Below are positions 24,705 through 38,339 of a DNA stretch of 64,000 nt, piece by piece. The notes beneath the pieces are model-generated. The model did not search any database and was not told the origin of the DNA. It saw nothing but the letters and a program-made list of their open reading frames with translations. Made by a program: the position numbers and the translations under genes. Positions within the stretch are counted from its first letter, which is position 1. Every line of letters starts with the position of its first letter. Source of the DNA: Ulota crispa (lineage: Eukaryota > Streptophyta > Bryopsida > Orthotrichales > Orthotrichaceae); the NCBI GenBank assembly GCA_963920765.1, contig OY987245.1, forward strand, positions 932,501-996,500, given 5' to 3'.

Positions 24705-25620
24705 GTTAAAGCTTAAACGCAGGGTTGCATTCATGTTCCAACTCCCCACCTTAAAAAATAAAAATAAAAATACCCGCCTATATGCCATGACATGATAGCA
24801 AGCAAGCAACATGATATGGAACTATATTGTTCCATGGTACTTTTTACTTTTTACATTTGGCTAGATATATGTCACGCCTACTGGCTTGTCATGCCTAGTA
24901 GCACTTTCCAACATTCATGACTTATCTATGTATGCTATGAAGGCTGAAGTAGTTGTCAAAATACAATTTTGAGATTTCCATGAGTTTATATTTTGACTCA
25001 GATACCAATGAATTAAAAAGAGGTATCACATATCATCAGATGGTTGAATCCCTCTTGATAATGGTGATTTTTTTCTTTTTTTTCTTTTAGGCTGCAAAGT
25101 GCTAACCCTGCCTTACACTAGTAGAATGACTAGAATCCAATGAAAATCATTGGGGTTTTGGAAAGGGCAACATCATGAATGATTCCAATTGTGATTTTGC
25201 CAAAATTAGCTCAAGCTGACAGTAACACTGCTAAATGTGCTAAAAACTCAAATTAAATACTGTAATCTTTGCATGGTTGGCAGCGACAGGAAACAAAAAT
25301 CTAGTATAAGTTTTCCTAAATATAGTCAGTCGCCACTTTCAAGAACACTGGTGAATGCTCTGCACTCTGACAGTGGACTTGTTTCTGTACCAAACCTTCA
25401 ATCTCAAAAAACAGAATGTAAGCTCAATTGCCATAAAGGTTATGGTCATATTGTCATACTGAATATTTCATGCATGAACAGAGTTGCCGGAAGCGTTGGT
25501 CAAGGATAGCAAGGTTGACCTTTGCTACTTTTATTACATTGAATGCCAAAAAATGAAGCTTGCCAGGTCTTGTTGCTGTGTACAAATAGCACCTACTCTA
25601 AATAGTGCATTTAGGTTGCC
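24705..25620. other. Intergenic, no gene seen
   Basis: AT-rich, with short frames only. Confidence 0.35.
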
Positions 25621-25624
25621 TCAA

Positions 25625-26497
25625 CCCCTAAAGACGCAAGCCCTTTTTTCTGTGAAGTCATTGAAAACTGTCATCTTGGGAGGAATAAATAGAAAGGTAG
25701 GAATTTTTTTTTTGGGAAATTTAGTTGTAAATTTTTGCCCTAAATTATGGGAAGTACTTGTGGGAAAAAATCAGCTCATTCTAGATGTAGAGGAGTGAAA
25801 TATTGACATTTGAAGTAAAAATCAAAGTTTTTTCTATGCTACCCAAAAATTTCAAAAGCATTTGACAACTCCTATATTAAAAAAAACTCTCTATGCAAAG
25901 TTGAGGTTTATTATTTTCATGTAGAAGACCAAGTTGGGTAACTAGGTAAGCGTAGGAGAACTTTCAAATGAATTGGAGGTGTGAGTCATACTTTGTAAAC
26001 TCTTACAATGCTCTAAGGCCGTGAAATTTGCAAATACACTAAGCAAAATTGGAGGATTTATGTAATATTCAGAAATTTGAATTACTTTGATCCAAATGGT
26101 AAAAATCAAGGAATCTAGTCTACAACAATTTGGAAAAAAAGTCAAAAAACAAATACACAAATTACTCAAAAAAATAAAGCCCCAAATTTTACAAGAGGCA
26201 AAGAGAATGGAGGTTTGTGAGTTCCATACCTTCCAGCAAACTAGAACTCATAATTTCATCTCATTAATCAAAATTGAATGATTCAAAGCTTCTTGTGTAT
26301 ATATATACATATATATACATACATACATATACATACATACATACATACATATATATGTATATATGCATATATGTATAGTATATCTATCTATCTCTCTCTA
26401 AAGAACCAATTCCCCATCTTTCATAAGAGTTTCAAAAAATCACATAAAGTAGTTTAGTTGTAAGTACATGCTCAAAATCCCACTTGGCCTTTAGGAG
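25625..26497 (+). mobile_element. Family-A TTAA element, 873 bp
   Basis: Left flank TCAA (25621-25624, one change from TTAA), right flank TTAA (26498-26501). Ends CCCCTAAAGACGCAAG and GGCCTTTAGGAG. The interior closely follows 10314-11275. An AT microsatellite has grown at 26299-26400. Confidence 0.75.
26299..26400. repeat. TA/CATA microsatellite
   Basis: Alternating TATA, CATA and TCTA units, inside the family-A element. Confidence 0.85.
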
Positions 26498-26634
26498 TTA
26501 ACAATCATGTTACCTTACCTTAGAAAATTACCTCATGATTCATTGCTTGGGCACATGGAGGTGCATGTGACTTTTAAAATATCTAGATTTCTCATGATTT
26601 ACAACCTTAGCATTTTGGGAATGGTTGTTACATT

Positions 26635-26780
26635 CACTAAAAGAAAAAAACGTATCTTAAACAACTAATTTACAACAATTGTAAATGTCCTAAACAATTA
26701 TAAAATGACTCAATTATAGTTGTTTAGGACAATTGCAGTTATTGTGAAGTAGTGGTTTAGGACATGCTTTTCTTCTACAT
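26635..26780. mobile_element. CACTA-like MITE, about 146 bp
   Basis: Left end CACTAAAAGAAAAAAACGT, right end GCTTTTCTTCTA. The interior (TTTACAACAATTGTAAATG, AGTTGTTTAGGACAATTGC) matches 32467-32611. CACTA-type termini; the right end is degraded. Confidence 0.55.
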
Positions 26781-28916
26781 TTGCTTGCCCGTACTCCCAA
26801 AGTGACTGATTGAGCTCACGGTCCATTTGATGTAATAAGCTTGTATTTGATTTCAAAATATGATAAAAATGGCAAAAAAAATTTACTTTTTACATGTTGG
26901 TGACACTCATTGTTACCAACATGAAGTCAAATGTGGATTTAAAGCCATATTAGTGATATCAAGGAATAAAATTGAAAAGTAGTAATTGATTCTTCATAAT
27001 TTAGGTCAAAACCCCTAAAAATGACCTTAAAAACAAGAGAGGGTGGACATGTTCATCTATGTTGTCCGTTCTATGCCATCTGTTTTGTGTGTCCTCTTGT
27101 ACTATTTGACAACCAAATCGTGCCCTAAGTAACGACCATGGTTGCTAGTTTGTTTCTTTGCAACATTGTTGTTGTTGCCAAGCCCTTAATATTGTTAATA
27201 ATTGTTTACTATAATAATAATTGATTGAAAAATCTTCTAGTATCAATATGTATTCATATAGTGTAAAATGTTGAGAATATAATGTACGCAATAAAACATT
27301 CAATAGCACTGAACAGGCCTGCCTTCTCTCCAACTGAAAAGTGTGGAATATTCCACATCCATCAGCAACTAAGAGGACACTTGGCTAAATTTATCAAAGA
27401 GTTTATGAAAAAGAAGCTCAGTTTAGTGTACATACGTCGATGTGGGGCTAGATATGTCAGAAAATTTATTAAAATAAAAAAAAGTAATATATAATATAAA
27501 TTATTATTATTATGAAACTCATGAATGATACCTTAAGAGAGGGAAAGGCAGCCTCTTTTCAGGCTACCGAATGTTATGAACCTAAATGCATTATCTGGTA
27601 TGAATAATGTGAAATCACAAACACAGAAATTGTCACAAAGGTGGTGCTTGCTGGCTGTAGGTGTTTGGATGGGCCACCTGGATGGTGACACCAAACCCAG
27701 TCCAGGTTTTGAGTTCTTTTGACAACCTTTGTACATTCGTATCAGACCCCCAAAAAAAACAATAAAAACTAAAAAATAAACCGCTGAAGAGTACATAAAT
27801 TGGGTACCAGCGTTACGAGAAGGAGGTCACAAAATGGCTGTTCTTCTAGTTTTGTGGTAAAATGGCTACTTTGCTCAAAAAAATTACTAGTTATTTGTTA
27901 AAAAAATTTGGATCATGTGACCACTTTTTAATCACAAAATGACATGTCGTTGATGAAATGACAATCTTCGTACCTCGTTTTTATTAAAAAGGGAAATAAA
28001 TCTTGAGGTCCATTCGAGGGCCCATTCTTGTTGTATCATTATTATTGCAAATATTTCCAGCTTTTAGTATCGGCATAGTATCAATAATTGAAAAACTCCA
28101 AAGACATCAGAAAATGATAATGAGAAATTCAAGTTTGATACCATATTGGAATGGTAGTTGATCGAACTCTGAAGTTTTAATTTTTTTTGCCACTAACATT
28201 GTCAAAACTATGGCCTTAAAAAGACATCATTGTAGTGAATTTTGGAGAGACTCATAGTGCACTTAATTGCATGTTCTCAAAATCAATTTGACTTATTTAT
28301 GGTCATGAAAACTTTAAACCCTACATACTTGTTATCGACAGGATTTGAAATTTTGAACATTCGAAGAGAGGATTTAAAAAAAAAAAATTGGTGTTGTGCA
28401 AATGGGGATAACTCACTAATTTTGGGGACTTGTAAGTTCACATGTATTTTTGTGCTTTTAATATATCAAAACTATGTTGCGTTAGTGTGTTGAGATTGTC
28501 TTTGAAAGAAACACTTGTAGTCTTGTATAGATCTCTTACGGTGAAAAATCATGGTTATAGCTTTACAAAGTGGTAAAAAAACATTCACCATTTAAAAATA
28601 AATTTTAGAATGTGCATTTTGTTCACCCAATTGGACATACATTTGCCTCTTTACCCAAAGCTGCACTTACAATGCAATAATATAAAAAAATGGCCTTAGT
28701 GCCAAAAATGCTTGAAGTCCTACCTCGCTTCAAATAAATAATTTTCGGGAATGTCATTGTTGAACTACTGTTAGAATTGCTCAAAACTTGCAAGGCTTGA
28801 TGCTAATTGTGGAACACATATCTAATCCAAATTTTATAAGCACTCAACAAATGTTGCATGTGCTACAACTTGCCAAGAAGTAAAGCATGGATTTGAAATT
28901 CAACTTGGTTCTTTAA
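26781..28916. other. Intergenic, with a dispersed repeat copy
   Basis: 27310-27580 is the second copy of the 2505-2770 repeat. Otherwise AT-rich with no supported gene. Confidence 0.4.
27310..27580 (+). repeat. Dispersed repeat, copy 2 (partner 2505-2770)
   Basis: Shares ordered blocks with 2505-2770, ending with GAGAGGGAAAGGCAGCCTCT. Family unknown. Confidence 0.6.
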
Positions 28917-29277
28917 CCTCTAAATGTTGAGTTGGTCATCAACCCCTCTACAATGTTCTACAATGTTGTGGCAAGTGCCTAGCCATTATAATATTGTTTC
29001 CAAAAGTTGCAAAACTCAAGAATACATGATATCTTCATGAAAATTACAAAAAGGGTAACATGAGATCTAACATTGTGTCTCTGAGTCTTCTCACAATTTG
29101 GGGTAGCTAAACACATGAGTGCATTTAATGAAATAAATTTTGCCTTCTATGATGGACCATGTGTTTATGACCACTTTTTTTTTAATCAAATGAAAAACAA
29201 CCTCTCCTTTTTTCATTTTGCAAAACATCTTTTTTGGTATGCAGCACGCGTTTTCCCTCCACCTTAGCGTTTAGGGG
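28917..29277. mobile_element. Short TTAA element, 361 bp
   Basis: TTAA at 28913-28916 and 29278-29281; ends CCTCTAAATG and CGTTTAGGGG. Either an internally deleted member of the TTAA group or a separate small family. Confidence 0.5.
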
Positions 29278-29347
29278 TTAAGCAATGGCTTGACAATTCT
29301 AGGAAGTGATGTTTCAATAGTATGAGGAGCATTGAACAATCCCTTAA

Positions 29348-30257
29348 CCCTTTAACGACCACACCCATTTTCACAAAATCCATTGAAAACAAAATAGGGG
29401 TTGTAAGCTTAGATTTGGAATTGACTCAAATATGGACCCACTTTCAATAATCCAACCGTACGAATGGAAAGTACACCTTGTTTGTTGTATAGCACCAAAA
29501 TTTCAGCTAGATCTACCATTGGAGGTGAAATACTATAATGACTCAGTGAGCCATATGCAGAAAATCTCTTGTGTTTCATTCTTGTATAGTTATGAATGTT
29601 AACCTTTCATGCAAGCTTTGATTGAGAAGAGCCTTACATTTCTAGAAAGCAGGGGTTCCCACCTTTCCAACAAGACTAGTTTCACACAAAATAAACAAAA
29701 ATAGCAATCACAAGGTGTAGCTAAGTGGACAAAGAGGGTCAAAAAACCCACTTTCTTTGCTACCCTAAAACGGTTCTACAAGAAATTTGATAATTATTCT
29801 CAAAAATCCAATTGGTGAAAACAATTAAGAACTAGCCTTAAATGTAGGATAACAAATTTTAAAACCAAAATGACAACAACATTTTAGTAGATCTTCAAAT
29901 ACTACAATTATACTACTACCGTATAGGAAAACAATACAAGCATATTTCTTAAGTAATTTTTATTTTTTTAAATTGTGCAATTGAAATTTGACATTCTTCT
30001 TGCATATTTGATATATTGTGTTATTGCTTTGATCCATCTTTGACAAAAATTGGATACGTATTTTGAAACCATGCCATATAAACACCATTATTTGTCAACT
30101 CACATACTTGATTGCATTGATATTTTTTTAGATGGATGCAAAATTCTTGTGATTACATGCATTCTTCAAGACCAAATTTCAAATTACTAAGAGATTTCAA
30201 CCTACAAGCCCAAAACCACACCTAGCGACCAAATATGGTTGCGTGGTCCTTAAAGGG
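29348..30257. mobile_element. TTAA element, 910 bp
   Basis: TTAA at 29344-29347 and 30258-30261. Ends CCCTTTAACGACCAC and the complement of CCCTTTAAGGACCAC are near-perfect inverted repeats. Same size class as family A but largely diverged inside. Non-coding. Confidence 0.7.
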
Positions 30258-30402
30258 TTAATAAAGCGACCTGGTTTCTGTTGTTCATTAATTCCTTACC
30301 AACTAAGCAATCCAATTTTGAAATGTAAACAAGTTCCATATTTAGGGAAACCTGGTTTTCCATTTATTCACATGATATTAGATGTTTGTGTTAATCCAGT
30401 AA

Positions 30403-31325
30403 CCCCTGAAGCACTAATTTCAAATTTTCACCAAAACCGCTCCAAAAATGCCATTCTTATACAAGTACCAAATTTTAGATTTTATTTTTATTTTTAACAA
30501 ATGTAACCGTAAGATCTTGTACTACACTGCTATCCAAAGATGCAGGAAAAAATCCATGAGTTTTCTCCATGTAGATTGTTAGATTTTGAGTTTGAATTCA
30601 CAAAAAGTCATTTTTTGTTTGTGCAAAAATTTGGGTAGCTGCACTTCACAAGGTCATATCTGTATGAAAGAAGCTCCAAAATGGTTGTAAATTTTTGGAT
30701 TTGTTCTTCAAAGCAAGTTGGATACATACTTGAAAAATTCCAAATCATTTGGAATTGTAAAACACATGAAAAAACAATAGTAAGTAAAAAGAAGTAGAGA
30801 ATGATTCAAACCACTAAATGGTGAAGAACTTAATCATGGAAATGAATAACTCCAATCCCAATGGTCATAAATTTGTGATAAACAATCTACATTCTTCAAT
30901 TTTGTTTTTTTCTAAAATATTGAAAATTGAGTAAAATAAAGGACTTCAAAGTTTATTTTAGAAGTGAGAATCCATAACTGCTTGCAAACAAAATCTCCTC
31001 ATAACTTTCATCTCATTGATCAAAATGGAATGATGCAAAGCTTCCCAAACATGTATAAATCTAAAGAACCAATTCCAAAAAACAAAAGTAAAAAAATGTA
31101 ATTTTTAAAGAAGTTTTTTGGCTGCCCGACGAGCAATGAAAACAACATATCATGTAATAACTTTTGAACCATGAAGTCAAAATTTATGAAAGTTGTTGGG
31201 CCTTAAAGCTACTCCTTGGACACAGCATGTGTGAAAATTTCAAAGAAAAAAAATGAAAACCCCATTGGTAGTGAGCTACCCAAAATTGCTATGTTACCAA
31301 AAAAGGGGGTTCAATGGTTTAGGGG
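30403..31325. mobile_element. Family-A TTAA element, 923 bp
   Basis: Left flank GTAA (30399-30402), right flank TTAA (31326-31329). Ends CCCCTGAAGCACT and GGTTTAGGGG. The interior matches 60167-61103 (reversed) in the ACTTTCATCTCATTGATC and AAAGAAGTAGAGAATGA blocks. Confidence 0.6.
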
Positions 31326-31442
31326 TTAACAATTAAGGTTCCAAAAATACACTAGAAATCGATCACATTCTGGTTGCCTGGTTGTTAATGAATTGTTGTA
31401 ACATTTGTGTGGTCTAGAACTCCAAATGTATCATTTTTGCAA

Positions 31443-31846
31443 GGGAATTGATATATGCACATTGAGGGGTTGATATTTGCACACCCCCTTGGCCTAAATT
31501 TTAGATTTCTACCATCATAAAGCTGAATTTGAGAATTTTGAATTCAAATTTGGACTTAGAGACCATGCTTTAGTCTAGAATCATAAAAAAGGTTGCAATT
31601 GAACAACACCCAATGAAATAGTTTAGTTAGAGGGAAAGGTGTTACTTTTACTATTTGTAAAAAATGATAAGCTTTTTCATTGGGTTTTGTTCAATTGCAA
31701 CTTTTTTTTATGATTTTAGACTAAATCATGTTCTCTAAGTCCAAATCTAAATTCTCAAATTCAACTTTATGATAATAGAAACCTAAAATTTAGACCAAGC
31801 AGAGTGTGCAAATATCAACCCCTAGTGTGCATATATCAATTCCCTT
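31443..31846. mobile_element. Mutator-type MITE, 404 bp, 9-bp target duplication
   Basis: The exact duplication TTTTTGCAA flanks it at 31434-31442 and 31847-31855. Terminal inverted repeats begin GGGAATTGATATATGCACA, and most of the element folds back on itself. Sister of 50226-50634. Non-coding. Confidence 0.88.
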
Positions 31847-34650
31847 TTTGCAATCATTGTTCTATAATTAAAATTGTACACGCTTGTTTGACTTTTAATA
31901 ACTAACTTTTTTCCATTCAAATAACACTGAAGGTCAGACATTGACTTTCATAACCAAAAGCAATCATGCTAAAAAGAAACACATGTAAAATGCACTATGG
32001 TTAGAACTTAGCATTATGAGTGTAAATGAAAAAAATCATGTGAGACTTATTATTTTTCATTACAAAATCAATTTTAGTAGCAAATTTGGGTTATATTTCA
32101 TTTTTTTTATTGATATCTATTGGTGACTAGAAAGGTATATCCAATCATGTGGATTTGGTAATTCCATCCATTTCTTCACCCTATCTTTCAATTAATTTTG
32201 AAGGAAAACATTGTAAAATTTCCCAAAAAATAAATCATTTGGCTCAAGCATTCATAGCTAACTTAGCAAAATTTCTTCTAGACCCAAGCAATCAATATTT
32301 CACTCTAAAATCTAAAATTACATATCTTGAAAGCTCTAAGATTAAATTGAGAATGTATTGGTGATAGATTGATGGTAGACTTGTAGTGATTTTAAGTGCA
32401 TTTCAATCATGATTTGATGTTTTTTTTTTAATGCTTTTTTATTAACACTTCTTCTAATTTGATTCATCTAGTAGAAGAAAACGTGTCTTACATAACTGGT
32501 TCACAACAATTGCAAATGTCTTAAACAATTATATGATGACTCAATTACATTTGGTTAGGACACTTGCAGTAGTTGTGGACCAAACATATAGGACATGTTT
32601 TTCTTCTAGTGATGTCAAATTTTAGTGTATTGTGTCCCTCTTTTTATCTACAAGAGACATGCTTGAGTTGAGACAATTTCAAGTTTTAAAAAATGGTCAA
32701 AAACTAAAAAGATGTTGATCAAAGAGTAAAAGTTGATGAGGATTTGATAGTGCACAAAATTACACTTAACATAAGTTAAAGACATGAAGTTGGGATAGTC
32801 TACCTTTCAAATTTTAATTTATGTTGTCCCCCTTTATAGGCTTGAATTATGTCATTGGTTTTATATTTGGTGAAAATTTAACTAAATTAGAAGGATTTAA
32901 GTGAGGAATGAATCTTTTTGTCCAAATTTCTATTTTCTTTTCTTTGTACATACTGTAGTACAATAGCCGTGTTTTTTTTGCCACTTGGGGCTAATTATGA
33001 AATTTACATTTGGGTTGCCAGTTACCACTGCCCGTTCAATCAATAATAACACCAGCCTTCATTCATGTTGACTTGGACACATGATTGGTGCGCATGAGAT
33101 TTAGAAATACGGGCAGCCTTTAAATACGGTGTCAGCAGCACTTAATGTGCCATTCAACCCCTGCTCAATCTTTAATGATGTAAGGTTTGTACTTTGTAGC
33201 CTCCCAGTCTTAGTGCTCAACTGCTCACGAATGTATCTAAATTTAGAAATGATCATACTAAATTTAGATTTCAGCTACATAAGAAATTTAAAAAATATTA
33301 GGGTTTTGGGTTTACGCCACTTGGATTGATGATGAAAATCACATTTGGGATTACTCCCCAGTCCCCAGTACAGTACAGTTTGAGCTGGGCTGCATGAGAT
33401 AATTCAGAGAGATAGTAGATTGACATTAGGAGGTGGCCAGAACCGTATTAAAGTATTCAATAACAAGCACTAGAGTTAATAGTTGAAAATGGAAAGGTTA
33501 ATTAAGTACGCTCCTGGTTGAAAAAATAAAGGTCTGACCACTTTATAATTTACTGTAACTTACGTGAACAGCAGCATCACTACACTACATCCCAGATAGG
33601 GTTTTTTGTTTTTTTGTTTTTCAACCAATGGTGTGCGGCATTCTTTGAAAATGGTTTGTAGCTTGCTGCCTCCATCCTATTTTTGGTTGGAGTTGAAGGT
33701 GGCCCCTATGCATGGATTTTTGTTTGTTTTGTTTGCAAAAAATATTCATTGGCTTTTTTTGAAAATTTTCAAATAATCATTGACATTACTAAATTAATGC
33801 ATGGACATGGATCAAACAACACCTCAAATAATTTTAAAATGATGGCATCAATTTTCAATTTGATAAGAATTTTATGAAAGCCTAGGCTCCAATGTAATTT
33901 TCATTCTTGCAATCTGACATTTTTTTTAAAAATTTCCCTTTTTCTTTCTATAGGCTTGAAGCTCACCTTTTCTTTCTGAGGCAATTGGGCCTTTAATTGC
34001 CCAAAAAAAAAAACTGTGATCCAAGACAACACAACCAATAGTGGTAGTCACACCTTCTTCAAGCCATACTCAATTTTCAAAGAATGGGAATGTGGTAAGC
34101 TCTCCTTGATTTGCAAAGGTTTTATTTTTTTGAAATTCGAGAAATTTTCTTCTTCACCTCTAGTGGAAAAGAATGGGTGTGAACAAGTTTTTGCACCCAA
34201 AGTTTTTATCAAAGCATGTCTCTTTTTCATCTTGCTCATCTTTTTTTCACCTTCCTTATAGCTAGAGACCTTGGTTGAGCTTGCTTTCATACCACATCAC
34301 AATGTTTAGAACATTTATGTGTTCTTTGTATTTGGTTTCTAGTAAATGATTTTACACTATGATTCTATCTTATTTTATAAAGATACCTAGTTTCTATTCT
34401 TTTGTATCCATCTTGATGTCATGCTACTCAAATGTTATAGCATATCTTATATGCTTTTGTAAATGTTGCTTGAACAAAACCTTTTGTATCCTCAATTGCC
34501 TTTTTACTTGTGAACATATTGACAAAAAGTGCAGAGTGGTGTTATGATGTGTAACCGTAATGCAAGAAATTGGTGAGTGGTGTCACTATGTAAAGTCACT
34601 CCTTTTGTTAGAAAAGGTACGTGTTGGAATTTTGTTCAAGCTGCATTTAC
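31847..34650. other. Intergenic, one CACTA-like MITE
   Basis: Holds the MITE at 32467-32611. The rest is AT-rich without a supported gene. Confidence 0.4.
32467..32611. mobile_element. CACTA-like MITE, about 145 bp
   Basis: Right end TTTTTCTTCTAGTG is the complement of CACTAGAAGAAAAA; left end CTAGTAGAAGAAAACGTG. The interior matches 26635-26780. Confidence 0.6.
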
Positions 34651-34769
34651 GTAGGGTTAGGGTCTCACGCAAGTGCATTCTCATGTTTAAGGCGTTGGGA
34701 ATGAGGGTGTAGCCCAAATAACCAATAGTGCAAATGTGAGAATGCACTTGTGTGAGGCCCTTACCCTAC
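34651..34769. repeat. Hairpin MITE, 119 bp
   Basis: Arms of about 33 bp: GTAGGGTTAGGGTCTCACGC onward at 34651 pairs with the stretch ending CTTACCCTAC at 34769. Flanks CATTTAC and ACATTTGC hint at a degraded target duplication. Confidence 0.65.
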
Positions 34770-36509
34770 ACATTTGCATGGGTGGATGTTGCAAAACACA
34801 TATTTCCCACATTCTTTTCCCTTCCTCTCCTTCAATAAGATCTCTTGAATATCACTTGGAAGGAGATGGCAACAAAAAAAAATGAAATAAATAGATAAGA
34901 ATAATTATGGTAGTGATAATAATAATAATAACAATAATCATAATCGTAACACTTATAATATCAACAATATTAAATACCTCGAGTGTTGAAGAAATGCAAA
35001 AAAAAATCATTGTTTTACACAAAGTTATCATGTAAAGAGTGCACTTGATCAAGTGCAATAATGAGAATTGCATGTTTACAATACATAATGGGAAATTAGC
35101 AACTAAGATAGCAACACCCATAAGCATGAAACTAAAGAATTTGGAGTAGAAAAATCAATTGATGAACTTTGGAAAAAATATTGTCAAGTAAGCAAGAAGA
35201 AAGAAAAAAATATTGGCATCAATTTAAAAGTTTCAATTGCAAGCATTTGTTCACAAAGATTTCTCAAAGGTCAAAATCATTGAATATATATTGTTGCATG
35301 TAAGAGATGCTAAAAAGAGGCTTATTGAAGTTTTCATTGTGCTCATACGCTCATGATATTAGCTTGAATAGTTACTTAAATAGTTATACGGGGCACCCAA
35401 AACTATCATGAAAGGTGACAAAATACCATGCTTAGGGTACTTGAATGGCGTCTTGATCTCCTTTATTTATTTATTGCAAAACTATTTAACACCATTCACT
35501 AAACTTATTTTCATACCCAAAGGCACTCAAATGGGATGCACTTGTTACTTGTAACTATTACTTTGTTATCCATAACCAATTTCATTTTGTATTTGTCAGT
35601 CATGGGACCAACAAACATAGATATGAGTGCAAATGTAGGTCACAACCATGAAAACCTCACGTTTATGGGTGTTGCTACCTTAATGTACAATATCTACCAA
35701 CAAGTTTTTTGAAACTCAGCTAGACAACAACTGTTGGTGAAGAGTATCAGTTGAACACTTCAAAATCAATAAAATTTTACAAGGTTGTATGCTAGCAATC
35801 TCGAGTTGCATATCCACAAATCAAATAAATGTAAAAACTACTAGCATGATAATGGGACTAGTTATTGTTTGACTAAGCCCAAAAAGTGACTAGTTGAATT
35901 TTAACAAACTTGAGAAATTCTCGGAGGGCATTGTGTAATGATTGAGGTTAGATGACATGTTATTTTATGGGGTTTGGGTAGAAAACTTCACCTAACACCA
36001 TATTTGATAAATTGGAAAAAACATTACATTTTGGGACTTTCAAAGGTTTTAGATGATCACCTAAAATTGAGCTCGCAGCATTTTTTTGGGTACAAGTGCT
36101 CCCACGTGAGAGGAGGAATTTGTGAGGGAAAAAATCTTAGTCGCTTAGATTGAATTTGGTACCTTCAAATCTGATTTAAGATAACTTTTTGAATATAAGG
36201 TGGAGTACAAAATGATACCTATGTTTTTCCCAATTTAACAAATATGGTTACCTTTTTTATTGGCCAAACAATGTATAAGTTTAGATACTTACTGGGAAGA
36301 GATTGAACTTGAGAACTTTAAATTCACATTTGGATTCGAATTTGGATTTGAAGACCCTTATTTTGTCTAGAACCATTGAGGAGAATAACAGTGACAAATG
36401 CAAAAATAAGAGACACATTTTTACTATTACCCTGGGTGTAAAAAGCTCTCACATTTTGCCACCCTGGCTCCACAAACAGCATGTCATGTAACCCTTGCGG
36501 TTTACAGTA
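34770..36509. other. Intergenic, no gene seen
   Basis: AT-rich. 36240-36430 faintly resembles the Mutator-type MITE family. No supported gene. Confidence 0.35.
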
Positions 36510-37446
36510 CAGTGGCCTCGAACAAAGTTTGTCGGGCCATGTTTTTGCACTGAGAGATCATGTTATGTTTTGACATGAAAATGAGGTCCATGGCCACTTC
36601 TTTTTCTTGTATTTTTTATATCTTGTTCTTACTCCCAATCCCAACCAAGCATATTAAATTTTAATCCTAATAAATCAAAATCCAAATTTTGATAAATTGT
36701 TTTGTGTCACAAATTATAGTTTTACATGGTTTTGCAAGAAAATTCATTGAAAAACGTTGATGATGAATTTTGGAAATTGGACTGCATGAGTAAAGAGGTA
36801 GCATCCATACGCACATCTGAATTCAAATTTTCCATGCTAAAAAACACCCCTAAAGTAAAACAAAATTGATCTTTGAAGAGTTTAGTGTGACCCGCAATAT
36901 GTCCAAATTTTGTCTAACATATGTTTTTAAGTTTTAGTTAGCTTTTCACCAAAGAAACACAATAGCATGTTCAAAGGTACAATCTTAGTCATAATGTATG
37001 AGTCAAATAGCAAAATTTGATTACCATAAGAAAATATCTATTTTACAAATTTTGGACATATCACGGGTCACACTAAACCCTTCAAAGATCAATTTTGTTT
37101 ACTTAAGGGGATTCTTTAGCATGGAAGATTTGCATTTGGATGTGCATATGAATGCTACCTATATACCCATGCAATCAAATCTCCAAAATTTATTGTCAAT
37201 GTTTTTCAATCAAGTTTCTTGCAAAACCATGTAAAACCATGATTTGTGACACAAAACAATTTATCAAAATTTGGATTTTGGTTTATTGGGATTAAAATTT
37301 GGTATGCATTGTTGGGATTGGGAGTAAGAATGAGATATAAAAAATACAAGAAAAAGAAGTGGCCATGGACCTCATTTTCATGTCAAAACATGACATGATC
37401 TCTGAGTGCAAAAACATGACCTGACAAACTTTGTTCTAGGCTACTG
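36510..37446. mobile_element. Palindromic pogo-like element, 937 bp
   Basis: TA at 36508-36509 and 37447-37448 flank ends CAGTGGCCTCGAACAAAG and the complement of CAGTAGCCTAGAACAAAG. Nearly the whole element is two inverted arms around a centre near 36970. TA sites and CAGT ends fit pogo/Tc1-mariner derivatives. Non-coding. Confidence 0.8.
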
Positions 37447-37448
37447 TA

Positions 37449-38337
37449 TAGTACCCAAAAGAAAGAGTATATAACACCCTTATATGGCATCCAAAGAAGT
37501 AAGTATAACTATGTACAACAAAGAATATAAGTGACATTTCATTCTCACATTTTTAATATGTGATCCTCATGCAATCTTGATTAAGCATATCAAATTTCAG
37601 TTACTAAAACCCAAAATCCTATTTTTGGTAAAGAGTTTTGTGTCAAAATCATGGTTTTACAAGAAAGTTGATTAATAAATAGTGGTGATGAATTTTTGAG
37701 ATTTAATTGCATGGATATGTAGGAGACATCCATACGTACATCTTTCTTTCAAACAAACATTTCCAAAAAAATTCAAATTTCCTTCTATAGAGATTTTATG
37801 TTAGGGTGATCATGATCAAATTTAGTGAAATACATATTTCTTCATGGAAATTAGTTTTTTGTTAATTGACTCATACATTGTGATTAAGTTTGTACCTTTA
37901 AACATGATGATATATATTTTTTTGCCAAAAACTAATTTCCATGAAGAAATATGTATTTTACTAAATTTGGTCATAATCACTCTAACATTAAAATCTCTAC
38001 ATAAGGAAATTTGAATTTTTTGGAAATGTTTGTTTGAAAGAAAGATGTACGTATGGATGTCTCCTACATATCCATGCAATCAAATCTCAAAAATTCACCA
38101 CCACTATTTATTAATCAACTTTCTTGTAAAACCATGATTTTGACACAAAACCCTTTACCAAAAATAGGGTTTTGGGTTTTAGTAACTGAAATTTGATATG
38201 CTTGATCAAGATTGCATGAGGATCACATATTAAAAATGTGAGAATGAAATGTCACTTATATTCTTTGTTGTACATAGTTATACTTACTTCTTTGGATGCC
38301 ATATAAGGGTGTTATATACTCTTTCTTTTGGGTACTG
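37449..38337. mobile_element. Palindromic pogo-like element, 889 bp
   Basis: It follows the previous element directly, sharing TA 37447-37448; the right TA is 38338-38339. Ends TAGTACCCAAAAGAAAGAG and the complement of CAGTACCCAAAAGAAAGAG. The arms cover nearly all of it. Central blocks (ATTGACTCATACATTGTG, TACCTTTAAACATGAT) resemble the centre of the 36510 element. Confidence 0.8.
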
Positions 38338-38339
38338 TA

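Noticed and set aside
36510-38337. Repeated inverted arms considered as a CRISPR-like array
   Set aside because: No regular short repeats with unique spacers, and the genome is eukaryotic; these are long palindromes.
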